From Anaerolineaceae bacterium (GTDB lineage: Bacteria; Chloroflexota; Anaerolineae; Anaerolineales; Anaerolineaceae): DNA of 13,351 bases. The first letter of the stretch is position 1. Every line of letters begins with the position of its first letter. The stretch is from positions 1-13,351 of the forward strand of contig JAQVUC010000007.1 of NCBI GenBank assembly GCA_028699715.1, written 5' to 3'. Positions 1 through 6,002 of this stretch are shown here, piece by piece. Made by a program: the position numbers and the translations under genes. The notes beneath the pieces are model-generated. The model worked only from the letters and a program-made list of their open reading frames with translations, ran no database searches and had not been told where the DNA came from.

Positions 1-149
1 GCCCGTTCAAACATTTTGACGCCGGCACAATCATCCGGGAACTGCAGTACAACCTGCCCCTGGTCCTGCTGGATGTAGTGCTCATCATTGTGGCTGTCGG
101 CTTGTCTTATTGGCTTTATCAAAAACACGACATCGCTTCGCCCTCTTAG
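1..149 (+). CDS. ABC-2 type transporter permease, C-terminal fragment
   Basis: This is the last 48 or so codons of a membrane protein whose start lies outside the window. The reading frame is open from the first bases to TAG at 147-149. The fragment begins with PFKHFDAG, a phrase common near the end of ABC-2 family permeases. It then has a hydrophobic segment rich in Leu, Val and Ile, and a short charged tail ending in a Y-x-K-H-D-I pattern. The next gene has a comparable tail (Y-D-R-R-D-L) and starts 9 bases later. The two are probably the paired membrane subunits of one ABC exporter, with the ATPase gene expected upstream of the window. The substrate cannot be told from sequence. Confidence 0.7.
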   Translation, partial: PFKHFDAGTIIRELQYNLPLVLLDVVLIIVAVGLSYWLYQKHDIASPS

Positions 150-158
150 GAGCAGGAT

Positions 159-953
159 ATGAGAATGTATTTTAGAGAATTGAAAGCGGGAATAAAGTCG
201 CTCCTGATTTGGACAGTGGTGATTGCTTTTCTGATCATTGTGGCAGTGGGCAAGTTTGCCGCTTTTGAGGGCAATCCTGAAAGTCTGGCCATTCTGGACA
301 CCATCCCACCCCAGCTTCTGGACGCGCTGAGCATGCGCGCTTTCAACCTGACCACGCTGGAAGGTTTCTTTGGTGTCATGTTTGTCTACTTTACCCTGAT
401 GGGCGCGATGGCCGCGGCGCTTTGGGGCAGCGAAGCAATCGCAAAAGAAGAACGTGATCGCACGGTGGAATTTACGCTTGTGCTTCCGGTCCAGCGCAAA
501 CAGATCGTCACCGCCAAACTGCTGGCCGCCCTGACCAATTGTGCCTTGTTTGTTCTCTTCACCTGGCTGATCTCCGTGCTGGCTGTGCGCAGCTATGCGC
601 CGTCAGAATCCATGTTTGATTTTCTGCGTCTTGAGATGCTGGCAATGTTCCTGATCGAATTGGTCTTCCTGAGCTTGGGAACCATGCTGGCTTGTGCCTC
701 AAAAAACCCCCGCAGGGTGGGTTCCGTGGCCATTGGGTTGATTCTGGGCTTCTACTTTATCAGTATTCTTGCCGGGATGCATGAGAGATTGACCTGGTTG
801 AAATACATGACCCCCTTCGGCTGGTTCAACGCCAGCGACTTTTACCGCAGCGGAAGCTTTGAACCTTACGCTTTGGTGCTGACGGGAGTCACGGTTGTGG
901 TTTTTCTGTTTATGGCCTACGCTGCTTACGACCGTCGGGATTTATATATTTAG
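159..953 (+). CDS. ABC-2 type transporter permease
   Basis: A 264-residue polytopic membrane protein with about six hydrophobic segments: near residues 17-37, 69-90, 117-137, 155-175, 185-207 and 238-257. A charged loop after the second segment reads A-K-E-E-R-D-R-T-V-E-F, which matches the conserved 'EE...GTLE' cytoplasmic loop of ABC-2 permeases. The start ATG at 159 is supported by AGGAG at 148-152, six bases upstream, which overlaps the stop of the previous permease. Tandem permease genes of this kind usually form a heterodimer driven by a separate ATPase and export small molecules, antibiotics or lipids. No substrate can be assigned. The gene ends just before a strong terminator, so it is the last gene of its operon. 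Confidence 0.82.
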   Translation: MRMYFRELKAGIKSLLIWTVVIAFLIIVAVGKFAAFEGNPESLAILDTIPPQLLDALSMRAFNLTTLEGFFGVMFVYFTLMGAMAAALWGSEAIAKEERDRTVEFTLVLPVQRKQIVTAKLLAALTNCALFVLFTWLISVLAVRSYAPSESMFDFLRLEMLAMFLIELVFLSLGTMLACASKNPRRVGSVAIGLILGFYFISILAGMHERLTWLKYMTPFGWFNASDFYRSGSFEPYALVLTGVTVVVFLFMAYAAYDRRDLYI

Positions 954-972
954 ACCATAGCAAAAGTTAAAG

Positions 973-1007
973 AAAAAAGCCTCCTGATTTTCTCAGGAAG
1001 CTTTTTT
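973..1007. terminator. Bidirectional intrinsic terminator between convergent genes
   Basis: The outer stem AAAAAAGC (973-980) pairs with GCTTTTTT (1000-1007). The inner stem TCCTGA (982-987) pairs with TCAGGA (993-998). There is one C/A mismatch (981/999) and a five-base loop. The A run on one side and the T run on the other give a U tract on either strand, so it can end both the plus-strand permease operon and the minus-strand recX-rny operon, which converge here. Confidence 0.9.
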
Positions 1008-1025
1008 GTTGACAAATCGAATAGC

Positions 1026-2582
1026 TTACTTTGCGTAACTGACGGAGCGAGTTTCCCGGATGACCGTTACCTGGATTTGACCCGGGTACTGCATGGTTTG
1101 TTCAATTTCGTTGGCAATGTCCTTGGCAATCACGTGAGCCTGGTAATCGTCGATTTCTTCAGGTTTGACGATGATGCGCACTTCACGCCCGGCCTGGATG
1201 GCATAACTCTGCTCCACGCCTTCATGGCTGTTAGCGATGGTCTCAAGCGCTTTAAGTCGCTTGATGTACTGCTCCAGGTCTTCGCGGCGGGCACCGGGGC
1301 GTGCTCCGGATATCGCGTCTGAAGCTTCAACCAGAATGGCCTCAACCGATTCCTGTTCAGTTTCATGGTGATGGGAGGCGATGGCATTGACAACCTTAGG
1401 GTTGACACCGTGCCGGCGGGCAAATTCCGCTCCCAGCAAGGCGTGCGTGCCTTCAGAGTTGTGGTCCATGGCTTTTCCGAGGTCGTGCAAAAGGGCTGCA
1501 GCCCGGGCAACTTCAACATCAGCCCCAAGTTCGGCTGCCAGGATGCTGGCGATTTTGGATGTTTCAACCGCGTGCGCCAATTGGTTTTGTCCGTAGGAAG
1601 TACGGTATTTCAGCCGGCCAAGTTTCTTGACAACCTCTGGATGCAGCCCGTGAACCCCTGCTTCGTAGACCGCTTCCTTACCGGCTTTGATGATGTCCTC
1701 GTCCATTTCCTTGCGTTCTTCTTCCAGGATCTTTTCAATATAGGCTGGATGGATGCGACCGTCATTGACCAGGCGGGTCAGCGTGCGGCGGGCAATTTCC
1801 CGGCGGACGGAATCGAAACAGGAAACGGTTACGGCTTCGGGCGTGTCATCCACGATCACGTCCACACCGGTGGCTTGTTCAAAAGTGCGGATATTGCGCC
1901 CGTTCCGGCCGACGATACGGCCTTTCATTTCTTCGTTGGGCAAGGTCACCAGGGAAGTTGTCACTTCGGCAACCTTGTCGGAAGCGACTCTTTGGATGGC
2001 GTCCGCGATCAGTTCGCGGGCTTTTTCCATGCCAGTCTCACGTGCTTCAGTTTCAATCTGGCGGATGATGCGGGCCATATCAGCGTGAGATTCTTTTTCA
2101 ACTTCTTCCAAAAGGATCCCGCGGGCTTCATCAACCGTCATTTCGCTGACGCGCTGTAATTCTGCGGCGCGTTCTTCATATAGCATGTCAATTTCGTTGG
2201 CGCGCTTGTCGACCCGGCTTTGGCGTTTATTGAGATTGTTCTCCCGCTGCTGCATTTGGTCAAAGCGATAGTCAAGTTCTTCCCGGCGTTTGATCAGTCT
2301 TTCGTCTTCTTTGTTTAGATCATTGCGGCGGTTTTGGATCTCACTTTCAGCATCTCTGATGATTTTGAGGGCTGAATCTTTGGCTTCCAACTCGGTTTGG
2401 CGAGCTTTTTCACGAGCCTCAGAGATGATGTCGTTACTGCTTTGTTTTAGTTTTTCCTCTTTGTTTTTTCGGATCATCGAGAAAATCAGATATCCGATGA
2501 CAATACCCAGAACCAAGGCAATGGCAGCCCAAACAAGAGCCATGCTCTGTCCTGGTGGACCTGCTTGTAATAATGTTTTCAT
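1026..2582 (-). CDS. rny: Ribonuclease Y
   Basis: RNase Y is a membrane-anchored endoribonuclease that starts mRNA decay in many bacteria without RNase E. The 518-residue product has the full family layout and the usual length (about 520). There is an N-terminal membrane helix (about 14-36), then a long charged coiled coil (about 38-195). A KH RNA-binding domain (about 205-270) carries the GxxG loop as G225-R-N-G228. An HD domain has the metal-binding pair H366-D367 and later His residues in S-H-H-H-E (about 403-407). The C-terminus V-T-V-I-R-E-T-R is highly conserved. The ATG at 2580-2582 follows GGAG (2594-2597) by 11 bases. Only four bases separate it from the recX stop, so it is translated from the recX transcript. 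The GxxG loop has Asn where Bacillus subtilis RNase Y has Glu (GREG); I attach no function to this. Confidence 0.97.
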   Translation of the reverse strand: MKTLLQAGPPGQSMALVWAAIALVLGIVIGYLIFSMIRKNKEEKLKQSSNDIISEAREKARQTELEAKDSALKIIRDAESEIQNRRNDLNKEDERLIKRREELDYRFDQMQQRENNLNKRQSRVDKRANEIDMLYEERAAELQRVSEMTVDEARGILLEEVEKESHADMARIIRQIETEARETGMEKARELIADAIQRVASDKVAEVTTSLVTLPNEEMKGRIVGRNGRNIRTFEQATGVDVIVDDTPEAVTVSCFDSVRREIARRTLTRLVNDGRIHPAYIEKILEEERKEMDEDIIKAGKEAVYEAGVHGLHPEVVKKLGRLKYRTSYGQNQLAHAVETSKIASILAAELGADVEVARAAALLHDLGKAMDHNSEGTHALLGAEFARRHGVNPKVVNAIASHHHETEQESVEAILVEASDAISGARPGARREDLEQYIKRLKALETIANSHEGVEQSYAIQAGREVRIIVKPEEIDDYQAHVIAKDIANEIEQTMQYPGQIQVTVIRETRSVSYAK

Positions 2583-2586
2583 TGTG

Positions 2587-3249
2587 TCAATTGCTCCATT
2601 TTCTATGTTCCAAACCCTCTGGTTCTTTGTTTTCTTGCCATAGCTGGGGCAGGCATTCCTTTACTGTGGAATAGGAGAAACCCCTCCGCTGCAAAGCGGC
2701 TCCAAGTTTTTGGAAATACTCCTGCTTTTCTAATTTTTGGTAACGTTTGTTGAGTTTTCGGCCGGCTGCCAGCGCGAGCTCAAGATCGTCCAGCTCAGCA
2801 GCTTCAAAAACCTCCAGGATGGCCTCATCGTCCACCCCTTTTTGCCGCAGTTCCATCTTCATCATGCGTTGACTGCGAGGGCGAAAGGTCTGTCGGTTTT
2901 CAATCCAGTCACTGGCGAACTTGGCGTCATCGATCAGCTTTTCAGCTTGAAGATACGCAAGTATCCTTTCAATCAGTGACTCTTGATAGCCTTTTTTCTG
3001 CAAATAGCGCAGCATTTCCTGCCTGGATCGACTCCGATAGCTCAAATAGCGCAAAGCCTTGCCCAGGGCGCTCTCATACTCGTCCTTGGACAACAAGCGA
3101 TCGATATCGTTTTCTGTGAGTTTCTGCCCAACAGAAAGCCAGGCTGCAGCTACCCGGTCAAGCGAAAACGCGTATTCGCCATCCAGGTGTATATTGACCC
3201 GGTTTCGATTGCGCTGTTGCGCTTGAATGCTTGTGATTTGCTTTTCCAT
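2587..3249 (-). CDS. recX: Regulatory protein RecX
   Basis: RecX binds RecA filaments and modulates RecA activity in recombination and the SOS response. The protein is rich in short charged helices that form the three-helix RecX repeats. The N-terminal phrase V-N-I-H-L-D-G-E-Y-A-F is the family's typical beta-hairpin entry, followed by Y-L-S-Y-R-S-R-S-R-x-E-M and L-I-D-D-A-x-F-A-x-x-W. I chose ATG at 3247-3249 (220 residues) because family members begin close to this point. A GTG at 3292-3294 in the same frame would add 15 residues (235). Neither start has a convincing Shine-Dalgarno sequence, and a strong hairpin lies between them. In many bacteria recX sits beside recA; here it is joined to rny and no recA is in the window. 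Confidence 0.9.
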   Translation of the reverse strand: MEKQITSIQAQQRNRNRVNIHLDGEYAFSLDRVAAAWLSVGQKLTENDIDRLLSKDEYESALGKALRYLSYRSRSRQEMLRYLQKKGYQESLIERILAYLQAEKLIDDAKFASDWIENRQTFRPRSQRMMKMELRQKGVDDEAILEVFEAAELDDLELALAAGRKLNKRYQKLEKQEYFQKLGAALQRRGFSYSTVKECLPQLWQENKEPEGLEHRKWSN

Positions 3250-3258
3250 CGTTACCAA

Positions 3259-3285
3259 AAAGCCATGGCTTGCGACCATGGCTTT
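3259..3285 (-). promoter_or_regulatory. Terminator-like hairpin at the recX start
   Basis: A perfect 10-bp inverted repeat, AAAGCCATGG (3259-3268) and CCATGGCTTT (3276-3285), surrounds a seven-base loop. Read on the minus strand, the 3' arm runs into five T residues. The hairpin ends nine bases before the preferred recX ATG at 3249. It could attenuate transcription or mask the recX ribosome-binding region. If the upstream GTG (3294) were the true start, the hairpin would lie within codons 3-12. The stem is certain from sequence; the role is inferred. Confidence 0.55.
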
Positions 3286-3549
3286 GATGTTCACGATAAG
3301 ACGGTGGTTAGCGTTTTGGAACCTTTTCAGTTATAAACGAAACCACAAAAACAGTTGATAGGGTTTAAACTTTGTCCGATTACTGTTCCTGTGTGTCCAT
3401 TTGCCTAAATTGTTTGTGCTCCATAGCTTTTCGGAGCGATTTTTTCCAAAAGTCGGCAGACGCTGCTCCGCCGTTTCATTAGCTAACCTATCTTTTTGTT
3501 CTCAAAATCCATGATTCGCAAAAAGAACCATGAGTGTGTGTTTGTTGTT
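3286..3549 (-). promoter_or_regulatory. Candidate structured 5' leader of recX-rny
   Basis: This stretch has no credible gene. If transcription starts near 3549, it becomes a leader of about 300 nt before recX. It holds several inverted repeats. TCTTTTTG (3491-3498) pairs with CAAAAAGA (3519-3526). CGGAGC (3432-3437) can pair with GCTCCG (3465-3470), or its GGAGC with GCTCC (3418-3422), but not both. GTGGTT plus CGTTT (3304-3309, 3312-3316) pairs with AAACG plus AACCAC (3335-3339, 3341-3346), with a small internal loop. I do not recognise a known riboswitch, tmRNA, 6S, SRP or RNase P RNA in it. The stems are visible; transcription and function are inferred. Confidence 0.4.
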
Positions 3550-3555
3550 ACATAG

Positions 3556-3584
3556 ATTATACAATAAATATCTGAAACTCGAAA
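3556..3584 (-). promoter_or_regulatory. Candidate recX-rny promoter
   Basis: On the minus strand a perfect TATAAT (complement of 3556-3561) lies 17 bases after TTTCGA (complement of 3579-3584), a poor -35 box. A better -35 sequence, TTGACG (complement of 3585-3590), is 23 bases away and too far for the standard spacing. The predicted start is near 3549. It is placed correctly for the divergent recX-rny operon. Confidence 0.45.
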
Positions 3585-3596
3585 CGTCAATTTTAG

Positions 3597-3626
3597 TTAA
3601 CATCCTACATTCTTCTTTAATACAAT
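3597..3626 (+). promoter_or_regulatory. Candidate upstream promoter of the rnz-maf-rsgA operon
   Basis: TTAACA (3597-3602) and TACAAT (3621-3626) each match the sigma-70 consensus at five of six positions and are 18 bases apart. The start site would be near 3633, about 85 bases before the first gene. It is one of two candidate promoters for this operon. Confidence 0.45.
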
Positions 3627-3672
3627 TTATGCAAACTGATTCGCTACATCTATAGGTTGAGACTTATTCTCG

Positions 3673-3681
3673 TGCTAAAAT
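3673..3681 (+). promoter_or_regulatory. Candidate extended -10 promoter of the rnz-maf-rsgA operon
   Basis: TGCTAAAAT fits the extended -10 pattern TGnTAnnnT, which can work without a good -35 box; none is seen at 16-18 bases. The start site would be near 3688, about 30 bases before the ATG at 3718. That makes the upstream ATGs at 3682 and 3688 unlikely to be used from this promoter. Confidence 0.45.
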
Positions 3682-3706
3682 ATGAGAATGGAACAGAAAC
3701 AAGAAC

Positions 3707-3713
3707 AAGAGGA
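3707..3713 (+). promoter_or_regulatory. Shine-Dalgarno site that sets the start of the 3718 gene
   Basis: AAGAGGA ends four bases before ATG 3718. The in-frame ATGs at 3682 and 3688 have no such site, so the 140-residue version of the protein is preferred. Confidence 0.7.
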
Positions 3714-3717
3714 TTTT

Positions 3718-4140
3718 ATGACACCAGCTGTTAAGTCGCATCAAAAGCAGCGCTTTTGGCAGATCATTGTGCCTGTGGTTCTGATCAGCTTGTTGCTGCT
3801 TGCCGGCCTGGTTTGGCTGATCCTTACTGGTGGCACTCAGACCCTCAGCCTGAGCAACTTGAGCGGCGCCGCGTTGGTCCTGCTTGCTCTGCCTTTCTTT
3901 TTGATCACCCTGGTCACCCTGGTCATTTTGGCTGGAATAATTTTTGGGCTCTCAAAATTGAAAGCGGTTATTCCCCAGGCGGGGCTGACAGTGCTGCAAA
4001 TTTTTGAAAAAATACGCTGGTACATGCGCAAGGGGGCGGATATCAGCGTTCAACCTTTGTTGATCTTTAACCAAAATTCTGAAAAATTTAAACAGGCTTT
4101 TCGCAGTCTGAATACAAGGCTTCTTGATAAAGGAAAATAA
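3718..4140 (+). CDS. Small membrane protein, function unknown
   Basis: A 140-residue protein that I do not recognise. It has a short basic N-terminus, then two strongly hydrophobic segments (about residues 16-38 and 50-76) separated by a short T-G-G-T-rich turn. A basic, mildly amphipathic C-terminal tail of about 60 residues probably lies in the cytoplasm. The ATG at 3718 is supported by AAGAGGA four bases upstream. The same frame extends to ATG 3682, which would add 12 mostly charged residues but overlaps the extended -10 promoter. It is the first gene of the operon and is followed two bases later by another small membrane protein, so the two are probably made together. A scaffold or envelope role is possible but cannot be argued from sequence. 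Confidence 0.65.
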   Translation: MTPAVKSHQKQRFWQIIVPVVLISLLLLAGLVWLILTGGTQTLSLSNLSGAALVLLALPFFLITLVTLVILAGIIFGLSKLKAVIPQAGLTVLQIFEKIRWYMRKGADISVQPLLIFNQNSEKFKQAFRSLNTRLLDKGK

Positions 4141-4142
4141 TC

Positions 4143-4349
4143 ATGAATCAATCGATGAAAACCGTTACACTGATTGTCGGAACTTTGCTGGGCGCTTTTC
4201 TGGGCTACCGGACTGCTCTTAATTTCATTGATGCGGCAGAAGAAAGTACGGACAAACTTCCAATCACAGCCTCTCAAGGCTTGCAGGTGGGTCTGACAGC
4301 TGTCAACGCTTTAAAACAAATCTCAAAAATCAGTCATACGCACTCATAG
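4143..4349 (+). CDS. Small single-span membrane protein, function unknown
   Basis: A 68-residue protein with one hydrophobic, Gly-rich segment (about residues 7-23), then a polar tail with no cysteines or recognisable motif. The Gly spacing G-x-x-x-G within the segment could favour helix packing. AGGA at 4131-4134 lies eight bases before ATG 4143. A second ATG at 4155 is possible. The gene begins two bases after the previous stop and ends 12 bases before rnz. It superficially resembles YtxH-like small envelope proteins, but the match is too weak to name. Being in-frame, tightly spaced and served by a ribosome-binding site, it is probably a real gene. Confidence 0.55.
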   Translation: MNQSMKTVTLIVGTLLGAFLGYRTALNFIDAAEESTDKLPITASQGLQVGLTAVNALKQISKISHTHS

Positions 4350-4351
4350 AC

Positions 4352-4356
4352 AAGGA
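4352..4356 (+). promoter_or_regulatory. Shine-Dalgarno site supporting the TTG start of rnz
   Basis: AAGGA ends five bases before TTG 4362. The protein start M-F-E-L-T-F-L-G-T is typical for RNase Z, so TTG is very likely the true initiation codon. Confidence 0.75.
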
Positions 4357-4361
4357 TTTTT

Positions 4362-5282
4362 TTGTTCGAACTTACTTTTTTAGGAACGTCCGCCTCTGCG
4401 CCTTCGATTAAACGCGGTCTTTCCTCTCTTGTTGTGCAACATGATGGCTTCCGTTTCATGGTCGATTGTGGTGAAGGCACCCAGCGCCAAATTCTGAAAA
4501 GTGGAATAGGCTTTAAACGGCTGAATCATATCCTCCTGACACACGGACATTTGGATCATATCTTGGGCTTGGCAGGGTTGCTCTCAACCTTTTTGCGTTG
4601 GGAAGCCATTGAAGAAGTCAATATTTACGGCAGCCGCCACACCATGGAAAGGGTTGACGACCTGATCAATGGTGTCGTTCTGCGCAATCAACAACCTCCC
4701 ATTCCGGTAAATCTGCTTGACATCAAACCGGGTCTGATTTTCAGCTCAGACAAGTTTGAAATCACAGCTTTCCCTGTCTCTCACCGCGGGTCTGCTTCGC
4801 TTGGATTTCGCTTTGACGAGTTCGGGCACAGGCCTTTTATCCCGGAAGCCGCTGAAGCGCTGGGGATCCCCCCCGGACCCTGGCGAAAAGACCTGGTTGA
4901 AGGCAAGCCCATCACTCTTCAGGACGAGCGCGTGATCGATCCGGATCAGGTGCTGGGTCCTGAGCAGCCTGGCACAAGCCTGGTTGTGGTTGGTGACGTT
5001 GGCAAACCGGAAAAATTGGCGGAGTATGTCAGCGGCGCGGATGGCCTGGTGATGGAAGCGACTTATCTGAATGATGAGGTCGAAATGGCGGATGTCTACG
5101 GACATACCACCGCTGAAAAGTCCGCTTTGCTTGCCAAAGAGAATGGCGTGAAACAATTGATCCTGACCCATGTCTCCCGACGTTACAGAGACGAAGACAT
5201 ACTCAACGAAGCCAGAGCCGTTTTTCCGAACACTTTTTTGGCACGGGATTTTGACAACTACCAAATCAAACGTGAAAGTTAA
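4362..5282 (+). CDS. rnz: Ribonuclease Z (tRNA 3'-endonuclease)
   Basis: RNase Z is a zinc-dependent beta-lactamase-fold enzyme that cuts tRNA precursors after the discriminator base so that CCA can be added. The 306-residue product has the length of the bacterial short form. Its metal-binding residues are visible: H61-x-H63-x-D65-H66, then H141 (in P-V-S-H-R-G), D212 (in V-V-G-D-V-G), and H270 (in L-T-H-V-S-R-R-Y). The G-H-T-T-A-E motif around 247-252 is present. The N-terminal F-L-G-T-S and D35-C-G-E-G-T-Q-R segments are also typical. Position 213 is Val where family members commonly have Thr (GDT). It starts with TTG, 12 bases after the upstream small gene, and is followed by maf after 27 bases. 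Confidence 0.96.
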   Translation: MFELTFLGTSASAPSIKRGLSSLVVQHDGFRFMVDCGEGTQRQILKSGIGFKRLNHILLTHGHLDHILGLAGLLSTFLRWEAIEEVNIYGSRHTMERVDDLINGVVLRNQQPPIPVNLLDIKPGLIFSSDKFEITAFPVSHRGSASLGFRFDEFGHRPFIPEAAEALGIPPGPWRKDLVEGKPITLQDERVIDPDQVLGPEQPGTSLVVVGDVGKPEKLAEYVSGADGLVMEATYLNDEVEMADVYGHTTAEKSALLAKENGVKQLILTHVSRRYRDEDILNEARAVFPNTFLARDFDNYQIKRES

Positions 5283-5309
5283 TAGTTGGAAACTGATTGA
5301 TCTGTCCCT

Positions 5310-6002
5310 ATGGAAGACTCCTTTTTTATGATGGAAGAAAAACAACTCATTCTTGCCTCCGCTTCTCCCCGCAGAACCGAGTTGCTGCGTCTGCTGGGGC
5401 TGCCTTTTTGCACCCGCCCCACCCATATCGAAGAAAGCAAACTCCCAGACGAAAGCCCACAGGACTATGTCAGGCGCATGGCATTTGAAAAAGGTAAAGC
5501 GCATTCAGCCGCTCCCAATGAGTTTGTGCTTTCCGCGGATACCATCGTCGAGTTGGACGGCGTGGTTTTGGGCAAACCGCTGGATTTGGCCGATGGTGAG
5601 CGGATCCTGAAACAACTCCGCGCACGAACCCATAAGGTTCATACCGCCCTGACTCTTCAAAACGCCAGCGATTACTCTAGTTTTTCTGATAGCTGTGAAA
5701 CCCTCGTGCCCATGCGCGACTATTCTGATGATGAGATCCACCAATACCTGGCCCGGGATGAATATCTTGACAAGGCTGGCAGTTACGCCATCCAGGACAG
5801 CCAGTTTCATCCGGTCACAAAGGTGGAAGGCTGTTACGCCAATGTGATGGGTCTGCCGCTTTGCCATGTCTACCGGCTGCTGAAAAAGGCTGGACTTGGA
5901 TTGGACGTGGATATCGCCAGCGCCTGTCAGCGGTATAATCACATCACTTGCGAGGTATTTCCTTTAATACTTCAGGATATTGATGATGAAAAGACTGAAT
6001 AA
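5310..6002 (+). CDS. maf: Maf-family nucleoside triphosphate pyrophosphatase
   Basis: Maf proteins hydrolyse non-canonical or pyrimidine nucleoside triphosphates to monophosphates; they act as house-cleaning enzymes and are linked to arrest of cell division. Typical motifs are present: S-A-S-P-R-R (17-22) for phosphate binding, S-A-D-T-I-V (75-80) with catalytic Asp77, L-G-K-P (87-90), and the C-terminal N-V-x-G-L-P-L. The subfamily substrate cannot be decided. ATGs at 5310, 5328 and 5331 are all possible. None has a clean ribosome-binding site, and family alignment would favour 5328 or 5331. The 230-residue length exceeds the usual 190-200 because of a tail of about 33 residues containing C206-x7-C214. 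The gene overlaps the PBP gene by 20 bases. Confidence 0.93.
   Translation: MEDSFFMMEEKQLILASASPRRTELLRLLGLPFCTRPTHIEESKLPDESPQDYVRRMAFEKGKAHSAAPNEFVLSADTIVELDGVVLGKPLDLADGERILKQLRARTHKVHTALTLQNASDYSSFSDSCETLVPMRDYSDDEIHQYLARDEYLDKAGSYAIQDSQFHPVTKVEGCYANVMGLPLCHVYRLLKKAGLGLDVDIASACQRYNHITCEVFPLILQDIDDEKTE
5974..5977 (+). promoter_or_regulatory. Shine-Dalgarno site setting the PBP start inside maf
   Basis: AGGA lies five bases before ATG 5983 and eight before ATG 5986, but only two before the in-frame TTG at 5980. The ATG at 5983 is therefore preferred. The site lies inside the last codons of maf, which suggests coupled translation. Confidence 0.6.

Noticed and set aside
1365..2159. Long open frame of 264 codons on the plus strand
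   Set aside because: It lies wholly antisense to rny, whose KH and HD motifs are unmistakable. Its product has no recognisable domain and it has no ribosome-binding context.
3363..3370. Palindrome GTTTAAAC
   Set aside because: An isolated 8-base AT-rich palindrome is expected by chance in this AT-rich region and lies within no larger structure.
3295..3717. Possible tRNA, tmRNA, 6S, SRP or RNase P RNA gene in the intergenic region
   Set aside because: No cloverleaf, CCA end, tag-peptide frame or conserved RNase P or SRP signature was seen on either strand. Only unassigned stems are present.
4746..5504. Minus-strand open frame of 252 codons
   Set aside because: It is antisense to rnz and the start of maf, both well supported by motifs. 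The frame is a by-product of codon composition.
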